Shown here: positions 6,855-16,183 of the stretch, in pieces | How positions within the stretch are numbered: the first letter of the stretch is position 1 | Layout: each line of letters opens with the position of its first letter | From: Improbicoccus devescovinae | GTDB lineage: Bacteria > Bacillota > Clostridia > Oscillospirales > Acutalibacteraceae | Length of the DNA stretch: 64,000 nucleotides | Direction: 5' to 3' | Assembly: GCA_036245095.1 (NCBI GenBank) | Contig: BSWA01000002.1 | Location: 186,001 to 250,000, forward strand | Made by a program: the position numbers and the translations under genes | The notes under the pieces: generated by a model | What the model was told of the DNA's origin: nothing | Database searches by the model: none | The model's input: the letters and a program-made list of their open reading frames with translations, nothing else

Positions 6855-9695
6855 TTAATCTAAGACTTTTATGATATTAGCACATCTTTCACAAAAATCA
6901 GGGAATTCAGAATTTGTTCCTACGTAATTTGAATGCATCCAACATCTAGAGCATTTTTTACTAGATAATTTATTAATAGTGACCAAAATATTTTTATTAT
7001 TATCTAATTTTTTGTTATTTTCATTTATAATTTCATTTATTTTCTTTAATTTTACTTCCGAAACAATTAACACTGACTTAATATCTTCCATTGCAGAATT
7101 TATAAATTCAAAATCTGTTGATTCGGCAAAAAATGTAACAGACGTCTCCAATGAGGAACCAATTAATTTATTTTTTCTAGCTATTTCTATTTCTTTATTT
7201 ACATCATCGGATATTTTTATTACTTTTTGCCAATATTCTTTAAATTCCCTAGTTATTTCTATTTTATATTCACAAATGATATCATTTACAAAAACACTTT
7301 CTAGCAAAGAATTTTTAAGAATTTCGGTTTGCAAAAACCCCCAAATTTCTTCACAAGTAAAAGACAAAATTGGTGCCATTAACCTAACCAGCGAATTTAA
7401 AATAACATATAACACAGTTTGTGCAGATCTTCTTTTCAAACTATCGGCTAATTCCACATACAATCTATCTTTTATTATTTCTAAATAAAAATTTGAAAGA
7501 TCAAGAATACAAAATTCTCTAATAAAGTGAAAAACTTTATAAAATTCAAAATTTTGATAAAATTTCAAACATTTTTCAAACAATTCATTAAACTTATAAA
7601 CCATAAATTTGTCAATTAGCAACAAATTTTCTGAGTTTATTATATTTTTTTGTGGATTATAATCATAAAGATTTCCAAGAATATATCTAGCAGTATTCCT
7701 GAATTTGCGATAAAATTCACTAACCTGCGACAATATTTTTTGCGAAATAGCCACGTTATTTGTATAATCGCACGAAGCGACCCATAATCGCATTATGTCC
7801 GCGCCATATTTACTAATGACATCTTCAGGAGCAGTCACATTTCCAAGAGATTTCGATTGCTTTTGGCCATCGTTATCAATAACCCATCCATGAGTCAACA
7901 CATTTTTATATGGGGCCTTGCCTGTCGCAGCAATAGAAGTAAGTAATGAAGATTGAAACCATCCTCTATATTGGTCAGATCCCTCTAAATAAAGATCAGC
8001 AGGAAACTGTTTTTTTGTTAAAACTGCATAATAACTTGTTCCAGAATCGAACCATCCGTCCATTATGTCTATTTCTTTTGAAAATTTATGAGATCCACAA
8101 TTTTTGCATTTAATTTCATGTTTTAAAAAATATTCTATTGGATATATCCACCAAGAATCTGTACCTAATTCTTTGAAAATTTTAGCAATATGCATAATTA
8201 ATTCGGAATTTATATACGGAACCCTGCACTCCGAACATAAAAAAATAGGAATAGGTACGCCCCATTTTCGTTGCCGAGAAATACACCAATCACTACGTTC
8301 TTTAATCATAAGTTCCATACGCTCTTTGCCCCAGGCAGGCATCCAGTGTACATTTTGAACTTCATTCAATGCCTGATTTTTTAATAATTCAACAGAACAA
8401 AACCATTGTTTAGTAGCTCTGAAAATAACAGGTTCTTTGCACCGCCAACAATGTGGATATTTATGTCTAATTTGCCTAGAATTAAATAAATAATTATTGG
8501 TTTTTAGTTCAGATTTTATAATTTCTCCGGAATTTACTATATGAGTTCCTGCGAATTTTCCGGCACTTTCGGTTAGGATACCATTTTCATCAACAGAAAC
8601 GATCATCGGAATATTATCATAAGTCAAACAAACCTCGAAATCTTCCAAACCATGTCCAGGAGCAATATGAACACAGCCAGTTCCAGAATCTAATGTAACA
8701 AAATTACCTAAAATTACTCGTGAACTTCTATCCAAAAATGGATGATATGCACAAATATTTTCAAATTCTTTTCCTAAACAATTAAATAAAATACTAAAAT
8801 CCTCATTTTTATGTTTAAAAATTTTATCTACAAGCGCAGTCGCGATTATAAAAAATTCATTATTATTTCTAACCAATGAGTACTCAAACTCTGAGTTTAA
8901 ACATATTGCAACATTTGCAGGCAACGTCCAAATCGTAGTAGTCCATATTATGAAGTAAATTTTTGTTAATTCTATATCAAATTCTGATTGTAAATCTAAA
9001 ATTTTTGTTATTATTCTATTGAATTTATCACAAGAATTAAAATCTATTTGAAATTTAACATATACAGAATCGCAATTATCTTCTTTATATTCAATTTCAG
9101 CTTCAGCGAGCGCTGTCTTGCACGAATAACACCAATGTACAGGCTTCAGACCCTGATATATTGCGCCTTTTTCTACCATTTTCGCAAAAACTTCTATCTG
9201 CTTTGACTCGAATTCTGGCAATAAAGTAATATATGGATTATCCCAATCTCCAAAAATGCCTATTCTTTTGAACTGTTCTCGTTGGATATTTACATAATAC
9301 ATAGCAGTTTCTTTACATGTTTTCCTGAGTTCAATAGCTAAAAGTTTGTTGAATTCATCAGTACCCAACTTATTTTTCGATTTTAATTCAATTGGCAACC
9401 CATGAGTATCCCAGCCAGGAACATATGGTGCATAAAAACCTGTCATATTCTTGAATTTCACAATAATATCTTTAAGAATTTTGTTAAGCGCATGCCCCAT
9501 ATGAATATTACCATTAGAAAAAGGAGGTCCATCATGTAAAATATAACAGGGTTTATTTTTGTTTTTTTGTGAAATTTTTATATAAATTTTATTATCTTCC
9601 CAATATTTTAATATGTCAGGCTCGAGTTGGGTCAAGTTTGCTTTCATTGGGAAACGTGTTTTTGGTAAATTGAGAGTATCGCTTGTTTTCTGCAT
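6855..9695 (-). CDS. ileS: Isoleucyl-tRNA synthetase
   Basis: A class I synthetase of 946 residues that charges tRNA-Ile. The HIGH box appears as NIHMGHA near residue 65. The KMSKS loop appears as KQSKS near residue 610, a conservative change at the second position. A CP1 editing domain lies between them. A C-terminal zinc knuckle (CSRC and CERC) closes the protein. The ATG at 9695 is preceded by AAGGAG. The gene follows divIVA directly. No T-box leader is visible in the 42-base gap, so it is presumably expressed with the operon. Confidence 0.97.
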   Translation of the reverse strand: MQKTSDTLNLPKTRFPMKANLTQLEPDILKYWEDNKIYIKISQKNKNKPCYILHDGPPFSNGNIHMGHALNKILKDIIVKFKNMTGFYAPYVPGWDTHGLPIELKSKNKLGTDEFNKLLAIELRKTCKETAMYYVNIQREQFKRIGIFGDWDNPYITLLPEFESKQIEVFAKMVEKGAIYQGLKPVHWCYSCKTALAEAEIEYKEDNCDSVYVKFQIDFNSCDKFNRIITKILDLQSEFDIELTKIYFIIWTTTIWTLPANVAICLNSEFEYSLVRNNNEFFIIATALVDKIFKHKNEDFSILFNCLGKEFENICAYHPFLDRSSRVILGNFVTLDSGTGCVHIAPGHGLEDFEVCLTYDNIPMIVSVDENGILTESAGKFAGTHIVNSGEIIKSELKTNNYLFNSRQIRHKYPHCWRCKEPVIFRATKQWFCSVELLKNQALNEVQNVHWMPAWGKERMELMIKERSDWCISRQRKWGVPIPIFLCSECRVPYINSELIMHIAKIFKELGTDSWWIYPIEYFLKHEIKCKNCGSHKFSKEIDIMDGWFDSGTSYYAVLTKKQFPADLYLEGSDQYRGWFQSSLLTSIAATGKAPYKNVLTHGWVIDNDGQKQSKSLGNVTAPEDVISKYGADIMRLWVASCDYTNNVAISQKILSQVSEFYRKFRNTARYILGNLYDYNPQKNIINSENLLLIDKFMVYKFNELFEKCLKFYQNFEFYKVFHFIREFCILDLSNFYLEIIKDRLYVELADSLKRRSAQTVLYVILNSLVRLMAPILSFTCEEIWGFLQTEILKNSLLESVFVNDIICEYKIEITREFKEYWQKVIKISDDVNKEIEIARKNKLIGSSLETSVTFFAESTDFEFINSAMEDIKSVLIVSEVKLKKINEIINENNKKLDNNKNILVTINKLSSKKCSRCWMHSNYVGTNSEFPDFCERCANIIKVLD

Positions 9696-9737
9696 TATCT
9701 AAAAACTCCTTAGATTTTTTGATTAATTTATACCAAA

Positions 9738-10349
9738 TTACACAAAAGGTGCTGAGATTTTTGTTTCATTGAAATAATTTTCATTTATATTTTCCTCAAG
9801 ATCTTCAAAAATTAGATCCTGATCACAGACCTCATTTTTTCTAGGAAACTTTTCTAAAGCATCTTCTATAAAACATAGATCTTTTTCTATTTGGTCAGGG
9901 CTTTCAAAGTCTAACTCATGAATTAAATTTAGTTGTTCTTCATATTTTTCTATGAGTTTTGACTTGAAATTTGTTAAATATTGATATAATTTTTTTGAAA
10001 CCAATAATTTTTTACTTAAATTTTTTTTAGCATTTTCTAAAATTCTATATATTTTATCATTCGTCTCTTTCAGTATATACTTGGATTTAACACCTGCATC
10101 TACTACAGCGGCATCAGCAATTTTTTGTGAATTCAATATCGCTTTACGTATATTAATCTCTTCCTGTCGAAAATTATCGATTTCTAAATTTAATTTAGCA
10201 TTTTTTTCCTGCAACAAAAAATTATCCTGAGTCAATTTAGATAAAAAATCATAAATTTCGTCCAAAAAATTGTCAACACTTACAGAATCATATCCTCCGA
10301 AGAACTTACGAGAAAACTTGATATTTTTAATATCATTGAAATTCAACAT
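9738..10349 (-). CDS. divIVA: DivIVA domain protein
   Basis: A cell-division and polar-growth scaffold that binds curved membrane. The N-terminal DivIVA domain is recognisable: LNFNDIKNIKFSRKFFGGYD followed by VDNFLDEIYDFL. A long coiled coil continues to residue 160. I start at the ATG at 10349, ten bases after GAGGAAGTG; an upstream TTG overlaps the ribosome-binding site. The length is 203 residues. The ylmG and ylmH genes found between sepF and divIVA in many Firmicutes are absent here. Confidence 0.92.
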   Translation of the reverse strand: MLNFNDIKNIKFSRKFFGGYDSVSVDNFLDEIYDFLSKLTQDNFLLQEKNAKLNLEIDNFRQEEINIRKAILNSQKIADAAVVDAGVKSKYILKETNDKIYRILENAKKNLSKKLLVSKKLYQYLTNFKSKLIEKYEEQLNLIHELDFESPDQIEKDLCFIEDALEKFPRKNEVCDQDLIFEDLEENINENYFNETKISAPFV

Positions 10350-10427
10350 AAAATTATTGCACTTCCTCAATATTCAACAAGTAGGATAATATTTTTTGCA
10401 AAAATCTGTGTAATATACATAAACAAA

Positions 10428-10931
10428 TTAAATTATATCATTGCCCAATAATTCACTTCTGAGCTCGGCCCCATTGATTTCTATATTTTTAGGAGTAAGC
10501 ACATAAGTATTAATCGAAACTTTCATGAACTGCCCTTGTTTTGCATGAACAATTCCACATAAAAAATCAATAATCCTTTTAGCGTCGTGATTTTTACCGG
10601 AATCTACACCATCTAAATCAATAACTGCAATATTGCCCTGCAAAAGTTCATTGGCTATTAACAATGTTTTCGGCCCATATGATTCCGGTTTGAAACACGC
10701 TATTTTGATGCTTTTTTTATTCAAATTTAATACATTTTTATTATTAAATTTAAATTCTTCTTCTTTACCTTTGTTAATAATATCATCGCTATTAGTCATA
10801 TCGCTGATAATTTGTTGTGGAAATTCTTCTTTTTTGGTTATTTTAGATATATTATTATCTTCAAAGATTTCCTCTTCAAAATCCTCATCATTGCTCCACA
10901 TTGCTTTGAGATTTTTAAAAAAATTGGACAA
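10428..10931 (-). CDS. sepF: Cell division protein SepF
   Basis: SepF binds FtsZ and the membrane and helps assemble the Z ring. The N-terminus (SNFFKNLKAMW) is the membrane-binding amphipathic helix. An acidic linker follows, then the SepF domain with IACFKPESYGPKTLLIANEL, VIDLDGVD and RIIDFLCGIVHA. The TTG at 10931 gives the canonical MSNFF start and is well spaced from GGAGTGG; a GTG at 10940 overlaps that site. Length is 167 residues. It heads the minus-strand operon with divIVA. Confidence 0.93.
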   Translation of the reverse strand: MSNFFKNLKAMWSNDEDFEEEIFEDNNISKITKKEEFPQQIISDMTNSDDIINKGKEEEFKFNNKNVLNLNKKSIKIACFKPESYGPKTLLIANELLQGNIAVIDLDGVDSGKNHDAKRIIDFLCGIVHAKQGQFMKVSINTYVLTPKNIEINGAELRSELLGNDII

Positions 10932-11103
10932 TAAAACCACTCCGTTGAAATAATTTATACAAATTGTGTAGTTTGTTTTTATTATAAAAGAATAAAAAAA
11001 TCAAGTTATAATGCTGATTTCTCGAGAATTTTAATCAAAATTTAATATTTCGTCAATTTTAACTAAAATTTAATTAAAACATCAGACGTGCTTATTTTTC
11101 TCA

Positions 11104-14100
11104 CTAATTGGTGGCGGTTCTGTCCCATGGAGGTATCTTTTCATCTGGCAGCCCTGAAAGTTTACCGGTTTGTAGGGCATCATCTTCCTCAATAACCGAG
11201 GCAACAAGAGGCGGTTTGTTCTCGGGATATCTATACTGGTTATTGGAATATTCAGTGTCTGAGTTTGAGTCGCAAACTGTGATAGTTATTGGAAATTGTT
11301 GGGGTCGGAGTTCATTTGAATCACTGGGCTTGTCTTCGTTTTCTGGGTGGGTCTTCCAATCTGCGATATCTATTGTCTCTTGTTGGGGTACGATTTCTTT
11401 GAAATCAGTGGGCTTGTCTTCGTTTTCTTTGTTGGAGGTCCCATCTGAGATATCTCTTGTCTCTTGTTGGGGCAGCATTTCATTGAAATCAGTGGGCTTG
11501 TCTTCGTTTTCTTTGTTGGAGGTCCAATCTGAGATATCTCTTGTCTCTTGTTGGGGCAGCATTTCATTGATATCACTGGGCTGTTCTTCGTTGTCTGAGT
11601 TGGAGGTGCAATCCGCGTTAGCTTTCAGATCTTGTTGGGGTAGGTATTCGTCGATCTCACTTGGCTGTTCATCGGGCTGTTCCGCATCTGAGTTTTCGTC
11701 ACTACTTTCGATGCGATCAATTTCCCAGTCAGCGTCTTGGACCTCATCGGGCTCGCTCTCATTTTCGCTGGAATATTCATTTGTTTCGTCTTCCAAAATT
11801 ATGGCTGATTGAGACTGTTCGTCATACTCATCGTATTCGGCTTTTATTTTGGGGTCGCCTGGAGATTTAAAGCCGGGGAGGCCGGTTGGTTTAAATAAGC
11901 CGGTCTGCCCATTCACCTCGGCTTGTTCTTTTGCGGCATTCACGATATCTTCCGGGAATTTAGCGATCGTAAATACGGCGATCGACTCCTGTAATTCACG
12001 CCATGTAAAGAATATTTTCTGCGCCTGGTCGTACCAAGGATTGATATATATTATCCCTACTCCACTGACGTTGCAGAAAATATCTACCACGCTCATTGAA
12101 TGTAATTTCGGCACCCGTCCCATACTGGGCTGCGCGGTTGTATCTATGAAGCACAGCGAATATGGATCATGTAGTGTTTTCCATACTTTGCTGACCAACG
12201 AATAGGCCTCGCGTTCGTCCCCGGTTGGACATATGCATTCGGTTTCTGCATCAAATGCAAATTCGAGGACGTAGGATGCTCTTCCGCCCTTATATGAATC
12301 GGCTAGGTCTCCTCTCATTGCGTCATTTGACGAAAACTTGGCGATTTGTCGCGCTACGCCTAAAAGAGCTTCAAGAGCACGAAAGTGCTTGGGTTTAGTT
12401 TGGAACATTGTGGGACCTTGCTTGGGCTGGATCATTACGGGGATTTTGACGTGAGAGCGACTGACAACACCATTGTCTTTATGGGTAAACAAGATTCCTG
12501 TATCGTAGCCGGGGTTTATAGCGCCGTCGAATAAGCAAGCGAGTCCTTTATAAAGAACGTTTTGTACAATTGAATTAATGTAACATGTGCTTTTTCTCCC
12601 TTGGGTTGTATTATCCCCGTCATGTTTAGGTGACCACGTTGGATCGGCGGCCGGATTCATTTCGCTTAGTTTGAAGATTTCTTCGGCTGCAGCTGTTTTA
12701 TCATGTCGCAGGGCTGCATCTCTTGCACCAATGAACGCCTGGAGCTCTCTGTAGCGCCGCCCGTGGCGACACCACCAGCCATCAGTTGACATTAATATAT
12801 CGATTTTTGCGTCGGTAGTTGAAAGCGGTTCTCTCGCTAGCGTGTTTAGCTGGGCGGCAAAAAGTATTGCTCTAATGTGGTCTGCCAACTCATTTCGGCC
12901 AGAATATCCTAATAAACTGAAGTTGTAACATATAAATGGTGGGATTGCTTCTAATGGAGGCATTTTGAATTTGTTCACCGCGTCTGCAAACACTGTGGGA
13001 TTTAGGTCAGCCAGAATCCATGATTTCGTGCCCATAGACACAATACCTCCGGGCATCGTCGAGACATACTCATTGTATCTTTGAATAAATATATCGGTTA
13101 GTGGACCTATTTGCATTCCCTCGTCCCGAGCTTGATTCATAATGGCGGTTAATAAGTGGACTGTTAGATTTGAGTTTTTGGATATGTCGGGAAGGGCTAA
13201 CAGCAAAACTAGGTCAAACGCAGCCGCAATGGTCGGATTGATTTCTGGCTCTCTTGCGCATAGGGCCAACCGGTTATATGCTTCCTTTATGTGTGATTCT
13301 CTGTTTGGCAGATAGCAAATAGTTTCACCCGGTTTTTCTTCACCTGTGCCTGGGGGTCTTAGGTGTAACCATACAGCGATAACTGGATGACTCTCGAGTG
13401 CTTTCTTGGCAAGGGCCCAGCACTCTTTTCGGCGGAGACAATCCGGATAAGGATCATCGGAGATTAATTTTTGTGAGTGACAGAGTTGTGCGAAGGTATT
13501 GTTATCCAAATGTTTTCTCGCTTGTATACTTCGTGAAATGCAAACGCCTAGGGCCTGTAGTTGTTCGCGTTCTTGTTTCGTTTCTCCTTCAGGGAACCTG
13601 GCTAACGTAGGATGCCATCCGGTTATATTCCAGGGCCAAGGCCAGGAGGGGTGATCCGCAGGCGTCCACTGGTACAGGGCCGGCGCCTCTCCGAACGCAT
13701 TTTTTTTTAGCCTGTCTAATTGCAGTATTCGGTCCCCGACGCCAGCGAGCCCCCAGACCTGTGTATGAGGTTGTGGTCCCCTAGTAACTTTTCGCTGTGT
13801 GAGGGGGATTTGGGAGGGTGAGGTTGTTTCATTAATTTCAGTCCTCCCAGCACAGTCCCTCGCTCGCCAGCGGGCTATTTTGCTTTTCTTGGGATATACG
13901 TCTCTATTTATATCGCCTATGTCGGCGTTATGGTTTGGCGGGACGGGGCGGGGGAGGGTCAATGTGTTCGGTGATATTTGGCCTGCATTGGCATTTTCTT
14001 CTTTTGTTAGGTGCTCGGGTTCCGTCGCTGGCGTCTCTTTGGGCAGTTCTTTAGTTCGATCTGTTTCTTCCGGTTCGGTAGGAGTTTCCTCTGATGCTTT

Positions 14101-14727
14101 TGGGCCCTCTGGATCCGGCGGCGGAGGTGCCTGCGGTGTGTCGTTTCCAACTGGAATTTCCTGGTCTTCGGGCATTTCTTTTCTTGAATTTTGGGCTATG
14201 CGCGAAACAATGGCAGCGACATTATCCTGTGTTACTTCCTCAATATCTGCGTTAGGGTCTTTTTCTGGTTCTTTGGAGTTCGCAGGTTCTACGGGTTTTA
14301 AAATCACTTGTTTTGTTTTCGTATTAACTGTCACAGAGTAGTTCGCTGCTGTTCCAACTCTTACCAGCGAATTCATTTGGCCTGCCATAGCTGCGGGATC
14401 ATTAAATTGAAGTGTATATGTATATTCTTGCCTTTTTTCTATTGCTTCTTCTATTTTTCTTTTTAATTCATCATCGATATTTTTGATCTCGTTTTTGCCA
14501 TCTGAGGTTTGCGAGGAGGTGGTTTGTTTGCCTCCGCGAATAGATCCTATGATTACTGCAGCGGTGATTGCCGAAAGGCCGACAACACTGCCGCCAATTA
14601 AAATCCTAGCTTTTTTACTTATACTTGTTTGGGGTTGTGGTTTAGGTATATTGGGGGCCATGGCGAAAAGCGAATTATTGTATGAAATAGCTAATAAAAA
14701 GGATATTATTTTTATTTTTTTGTTCAT
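11104..14727 (-). CDS. Secreted papain-like cysteine peptidase-like protein with acidic repeats (putative effector)
   Basis: A 1207-residue protein of unassigned family. A signal peptide (residues 1-22, ending SLFA) is followed by a second hydrophobic segment at about 40-65 and a Pro/Glu-rich low-complexity region to about 290. Two large unknown domains follow. The core holds QGRKSTCYINSI with Cys715, His876 in KLHSMSVVD, and Asn896 in IYINPWYD, the order and spacing of papain-fold (C39/C58-like) peptidases. The tail, about residues 1010-1144, has five acidic 28-residue repeats. The start is the ATG at 14727 with AAGGA upstream. G+C is much higher than in flanking genes. The motif shared with the 2362-4902 protein indicates relatedness. 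Role as a host-directed enzyme is inference. Confidence 0.6.
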   Translation of the reverse strand: MNKKIKIISFLLAISYNNSLFAMAPNIPKPQPQTSISKKARILIGGSVVGLSAITAAVIIGSIRGGKQTTSSQTSDGKNEIKNIDDELKRKIEEAIEKRQEYTYTLQFNDPAAMAGQMNSLVRVGTAANYSVTVNTKTKQVILKPVEPANSKEPEKDPNADIEEVTQDNVAAIVSRIAQNSRKEMPEDQEIPVGNDTPQAPPPPDPEGPKASEETPTEPEETDRTKELPKETPATEPEHLTKEENANAGQISPNTLTLPRPVPPNHNADIGDINRDVYPKKSKIARWRARDCAGRTEINETTSPSQIPLTQRKVTRGPQPHTQVWGLAGVGDRILQLDRLKKNAFGEAPALYQWTPADHPSWPWPWNITGWHPTLARFPEGETKQEREQLQALGVCISRSIQARKHLDNNTFAQLCHSQKLISDDPYPDCLRRKECWALAKKALESHPVIAVWLHLRPPGTGEEKPGETICYLPNRESHIKEAYNRLALCAREPEINPTIAAAFDLVLLLALPDISKNSNLTVHLLTAIMNQARDEGMQIGPLTDIFIQRYNEYVSTMPGGIVSMGTKSWILADLNPTVFADAVNKFKMPPLEAIPPFICYNFSLLGYSGRNELADHIRAILFAAQLNTLAREPLSTTDAKIDILMSTDGWWCRHGRRYRELQAFIGARDAALRHDKTAAAEEIFKLSEMNPAADPTWSPKHDGDNTTQGRKSTCYINSIVQNVLYKGLACLFDGAINPGYDTGILFTHKDNGVVSRSHVKIPVMIQPKQGPTMFQTKPKHFRALEALLGVARQIAKFSSNDAMRGDLADSYKGGRASYVLEFAFDAETECICPTGDEREAYSLVSKVWKTLHDPYSLCFIDTTAQPSMGRVPKLHSMSVVDIFCNVSGVGIIYINPWYDQAQKIFFTWRELQESIAVFTIAKFPEDIVNAAKEQAEVNGQTGLFKPTGLPGFKSPGDPKIKAEYDEYDEQSQSAIILEDETNEYSSENESEPDEVQDADWEIDRIESSDENSDAEQPDEQPSEIDEYLPQQDLKANADCTSNSDNEEQPSDINEMLPQQETRDISDWTSNKENEDKPTDFNEMLPQQETRDISDGTSNKENEDKPTDFKEIVPQQETIDIADWKTHPENEDKPSDSNELRPQQFPITITVCDSNSDTEYSNNQYRYPENKPPLVASVIEEDDALQTGKLSGLPDEKIPPWDRTATN
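11297..11716 (-). repeat. 84-bp in-frame tandem repeat, five copies
   Basis: Anchor TGTTGGGG occurs at 11297, 11381, 11465, 11549 and 11633, exactly 84 bases apart. Each unit encodes 28 residues of the form NEDKPTDFNEMLPQQE plus RDISDWTSNK. The middle copies are nearly identical and the outer ones diverged, consistent with recent slippage or recombination. All copies stay in frame. Confidence 0.9.
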
Positions 14728-14785
14728 TATTACAGACAAATCCTTCAAATGATTATATTTTTTAAATATATTAATAATTGTGGTT

Positions 14786-14815
14786 ATTTTAACAAAAAGC
14801 AATGAACTTTGTCAA
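14786..14815 (-). promoter_or_regulatory. Promoter of the 1207-residue secreted protein
   Basis: On the minus strand TTGACA (14815-14810) is followed after 18 bases by TAAAAT (14791-14786). It is about 60 bases upstream of the chosen ATG. Confidence 0.6.
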
Positions 14816-15028
14816 GAAAAATAAAAAAATATTTGACATTTTAGTTATTTTCTATAAAAAAACAGAATAAATATATACCGAAGTGTTTATATATCACAAT
14901 TAATGCGAAATTTCTAAAATATTTTGTATTATATTTTATTTTTTTTGTATTATAATAAACTTATCTGAAATCTGATTATTTTTGCGAATTTCATTCTTGT
15001 TTGAAATTATAAAATGGATGTAAAATAT
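14816..15028. other. Divergent A/T-rich spacer upstream of tsaB
   Basis: No gene is visible. A plus-strand TTGACA near 14833 and a TATAAT near 14951 could belong to the tsaB promoter region, but neither has a well-placed partner box. Confidence 0.4.
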
Positions 15029-15724
15029 ATGAAAATTTTAGCTCTTGACTCTTCTGGGCCTTCGCTTTCTGTCGCTGTGAGTGATGATAATTTAATATTA
15101 TCTGAATTTTTTCTTAACACTGGATTAACACATACTCAAAATTTAGCGCCGGCCGTGGATTATGTTATATCAAGTTCTGTTAGAGACCCTAAAAATCTTG
15201 ATTTATTAGCAGTAAGTATAGGCCCTGGGTCGTTTACTGGGATTAAAATTGGATTAGCTTTCATAAAAGGCATGGCGTTGGCTTTGGGTTTGCCATGTGT
15301 AGGAGTCTCATCTTGCGAGGCTTTGGCGTGGCAGGCACAAAAAAAATGTTTAGTGCATGATAGTGTAATATGTTCGGTGATTTCTTCTAGAGAATTGGAA
15401 ATTTATTGCGCTTTTTTTGAATTTAATTTAGACAAAATAAATAGAATTTCTGATGATTCTTATATTTTAATGTGCGATTTTTACGAAAAAATAAAAAAAA
15501 TTAAAAAAAAAGTTGTAATTATTGGAAATTTATCTGATTTATGTTATAAGTATGCTCAGGATTGGAAAATAAATGTTTCGAGGGCTTTTATTCGGGCTTC
15601 GGATATTTCAAATGTTTTTTATTTAAATAATAAACCGGATTCTGGTGAAAATTTGTGTGCGAATTATTTGAAATTATCTAAGGCTGAATATCAGCTTTTA
15701 AACGGGGATTTTAAAAAAACTTAG
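15029..15724 (+). CDS. tsaB: tRNA threonylcarbamoyladenosine biosynthesis protein TsaB
   Basis: TsaB is the inactive kinase-like partner of TsaD in making the t6A37 modification of tRNA. The N-terminus MKILALDSSGPSLSVAV and the block SIGPGSFTGIKIGLAFIKGM are family signatures. The length is 231 residues. I prefer the ATG at 15029, preceded by GGATG, over the in-frame ATG at 15014. rpiB starts nine bases after its stop, suggesting an operon with rpiB and the dehydratase gene. Confidence 0.93.
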   Translation: MKILALDSSGPSLSVAVSDDNLILSEFFLNTGLTHTQNLAPAVDYVISSSVRDPKNLDLLAVSIGPGSFTGIKIGLAFIKGMALALGLPCVGVSSCEALAWQAQKKCLVHDSVICSVISSRELEIYCAFFEFNLDKINRISDDSYILMCDFYEKIKKIKKKVVIIGNLSDLCYKYAQDWKINVSRAFIRASDISNVFYLNNKPDSGENLCANYLKLSKAEYQLLNGDFKKT

Positions 15725-15733
15725 GGGTGATAT

Positions 15734-16183
15734 ATGATTTTTTTAGGTTCGGATCATGGTGGATTTGATTTGAAAGAATCTATTAGGTTTTATTTAAATT
15801 CTCAAAAAATTATGTATGAAGATTTAGGCGTTTATAACAAAAATATTTCAAATTATTCTGAAATTTCAGAATTAGTTGCTAAAAAAACTGTTAGATTTAA
15901 TGCGATCGGGATTTTATGTTGTGGTTCTGGCATCGGAGTTTGTATAGCTGCAAATAAAATTAAAGGTGCACGAGCTGTTTTGTGCTCTAATATTAAATAT
16001 GCTGAAATTTCTAGGCAGCATAATAATGCAAATATTATATGTCTTGGAGGTCGGTTTACGTTAGCAGATGAAGCTATAAAAATGGTCAAGATTTTTATTT
16101 CTACTGAGTTTGAGGGTGGAAGACATATTGCGCGTTTGGAATATGTAACAAAAATTGAGGAAAATTTAAATAATTATGTATAA
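15734..16183 (+). CDS. rpiB: Ribose-5-phosphate isomerase B
   Basis: Interconverts ribose 5-phosphate and ribulose 5-phosphate in the pentose phosphate pathway. The N-terminal SDHGGFDLKESI, the LCCGSGIGVCIAANK block with the catalytic Cys, and RQHNNANIICLGGR are diagnostic of the RpiB/LacAB family. GGTGA precedes the ATG. It has 149 residues, the normal length. The 3' end overlaps the next gene by 8 bases, implying coupled translation. Confidence 0.95.
   Translation: MIFLGSDHGGFDLKESIRFYLNSQKIMYEDLGVYNKNISNYSEISELVAKKTVRFNAIGILCCGSGIGVCIAANKIKGARAVLCSNIKYAEISRQHNNANIICLGGRFTLADEAIKMVKIFISTEFEGGRHIARLEYVTKIEENLNNYV

Noticed and set aside
8030..8060. tRNA T-loop-like GGTTCGATTC on the minus strand
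   Set aside because: It lies inside ileS, coding for GWFDSG, with no acceptor stem around it.
9696..9737. T-box riboswitch for ileS
   Set aside because: The gap between divIVA and ileS is only 42 bases and has no T-box sequence.
11297..11716. CRISPR-like regular spacing
   Set aside because: The 84-base period has no unique spacers and is an in-frame protein repeat.
11104..14727. Assignment as an eukaryotic-type ubiquitin-specific protease (C19)
   Set aside because: STCYINSIVQ resembles the C19 Cys box, but the Gly-Asn loop before it and the C19 His-box tyrosines are missing, and the His to Asn-Pro spacing fits other papain-fold families as well. Left as papain-like.
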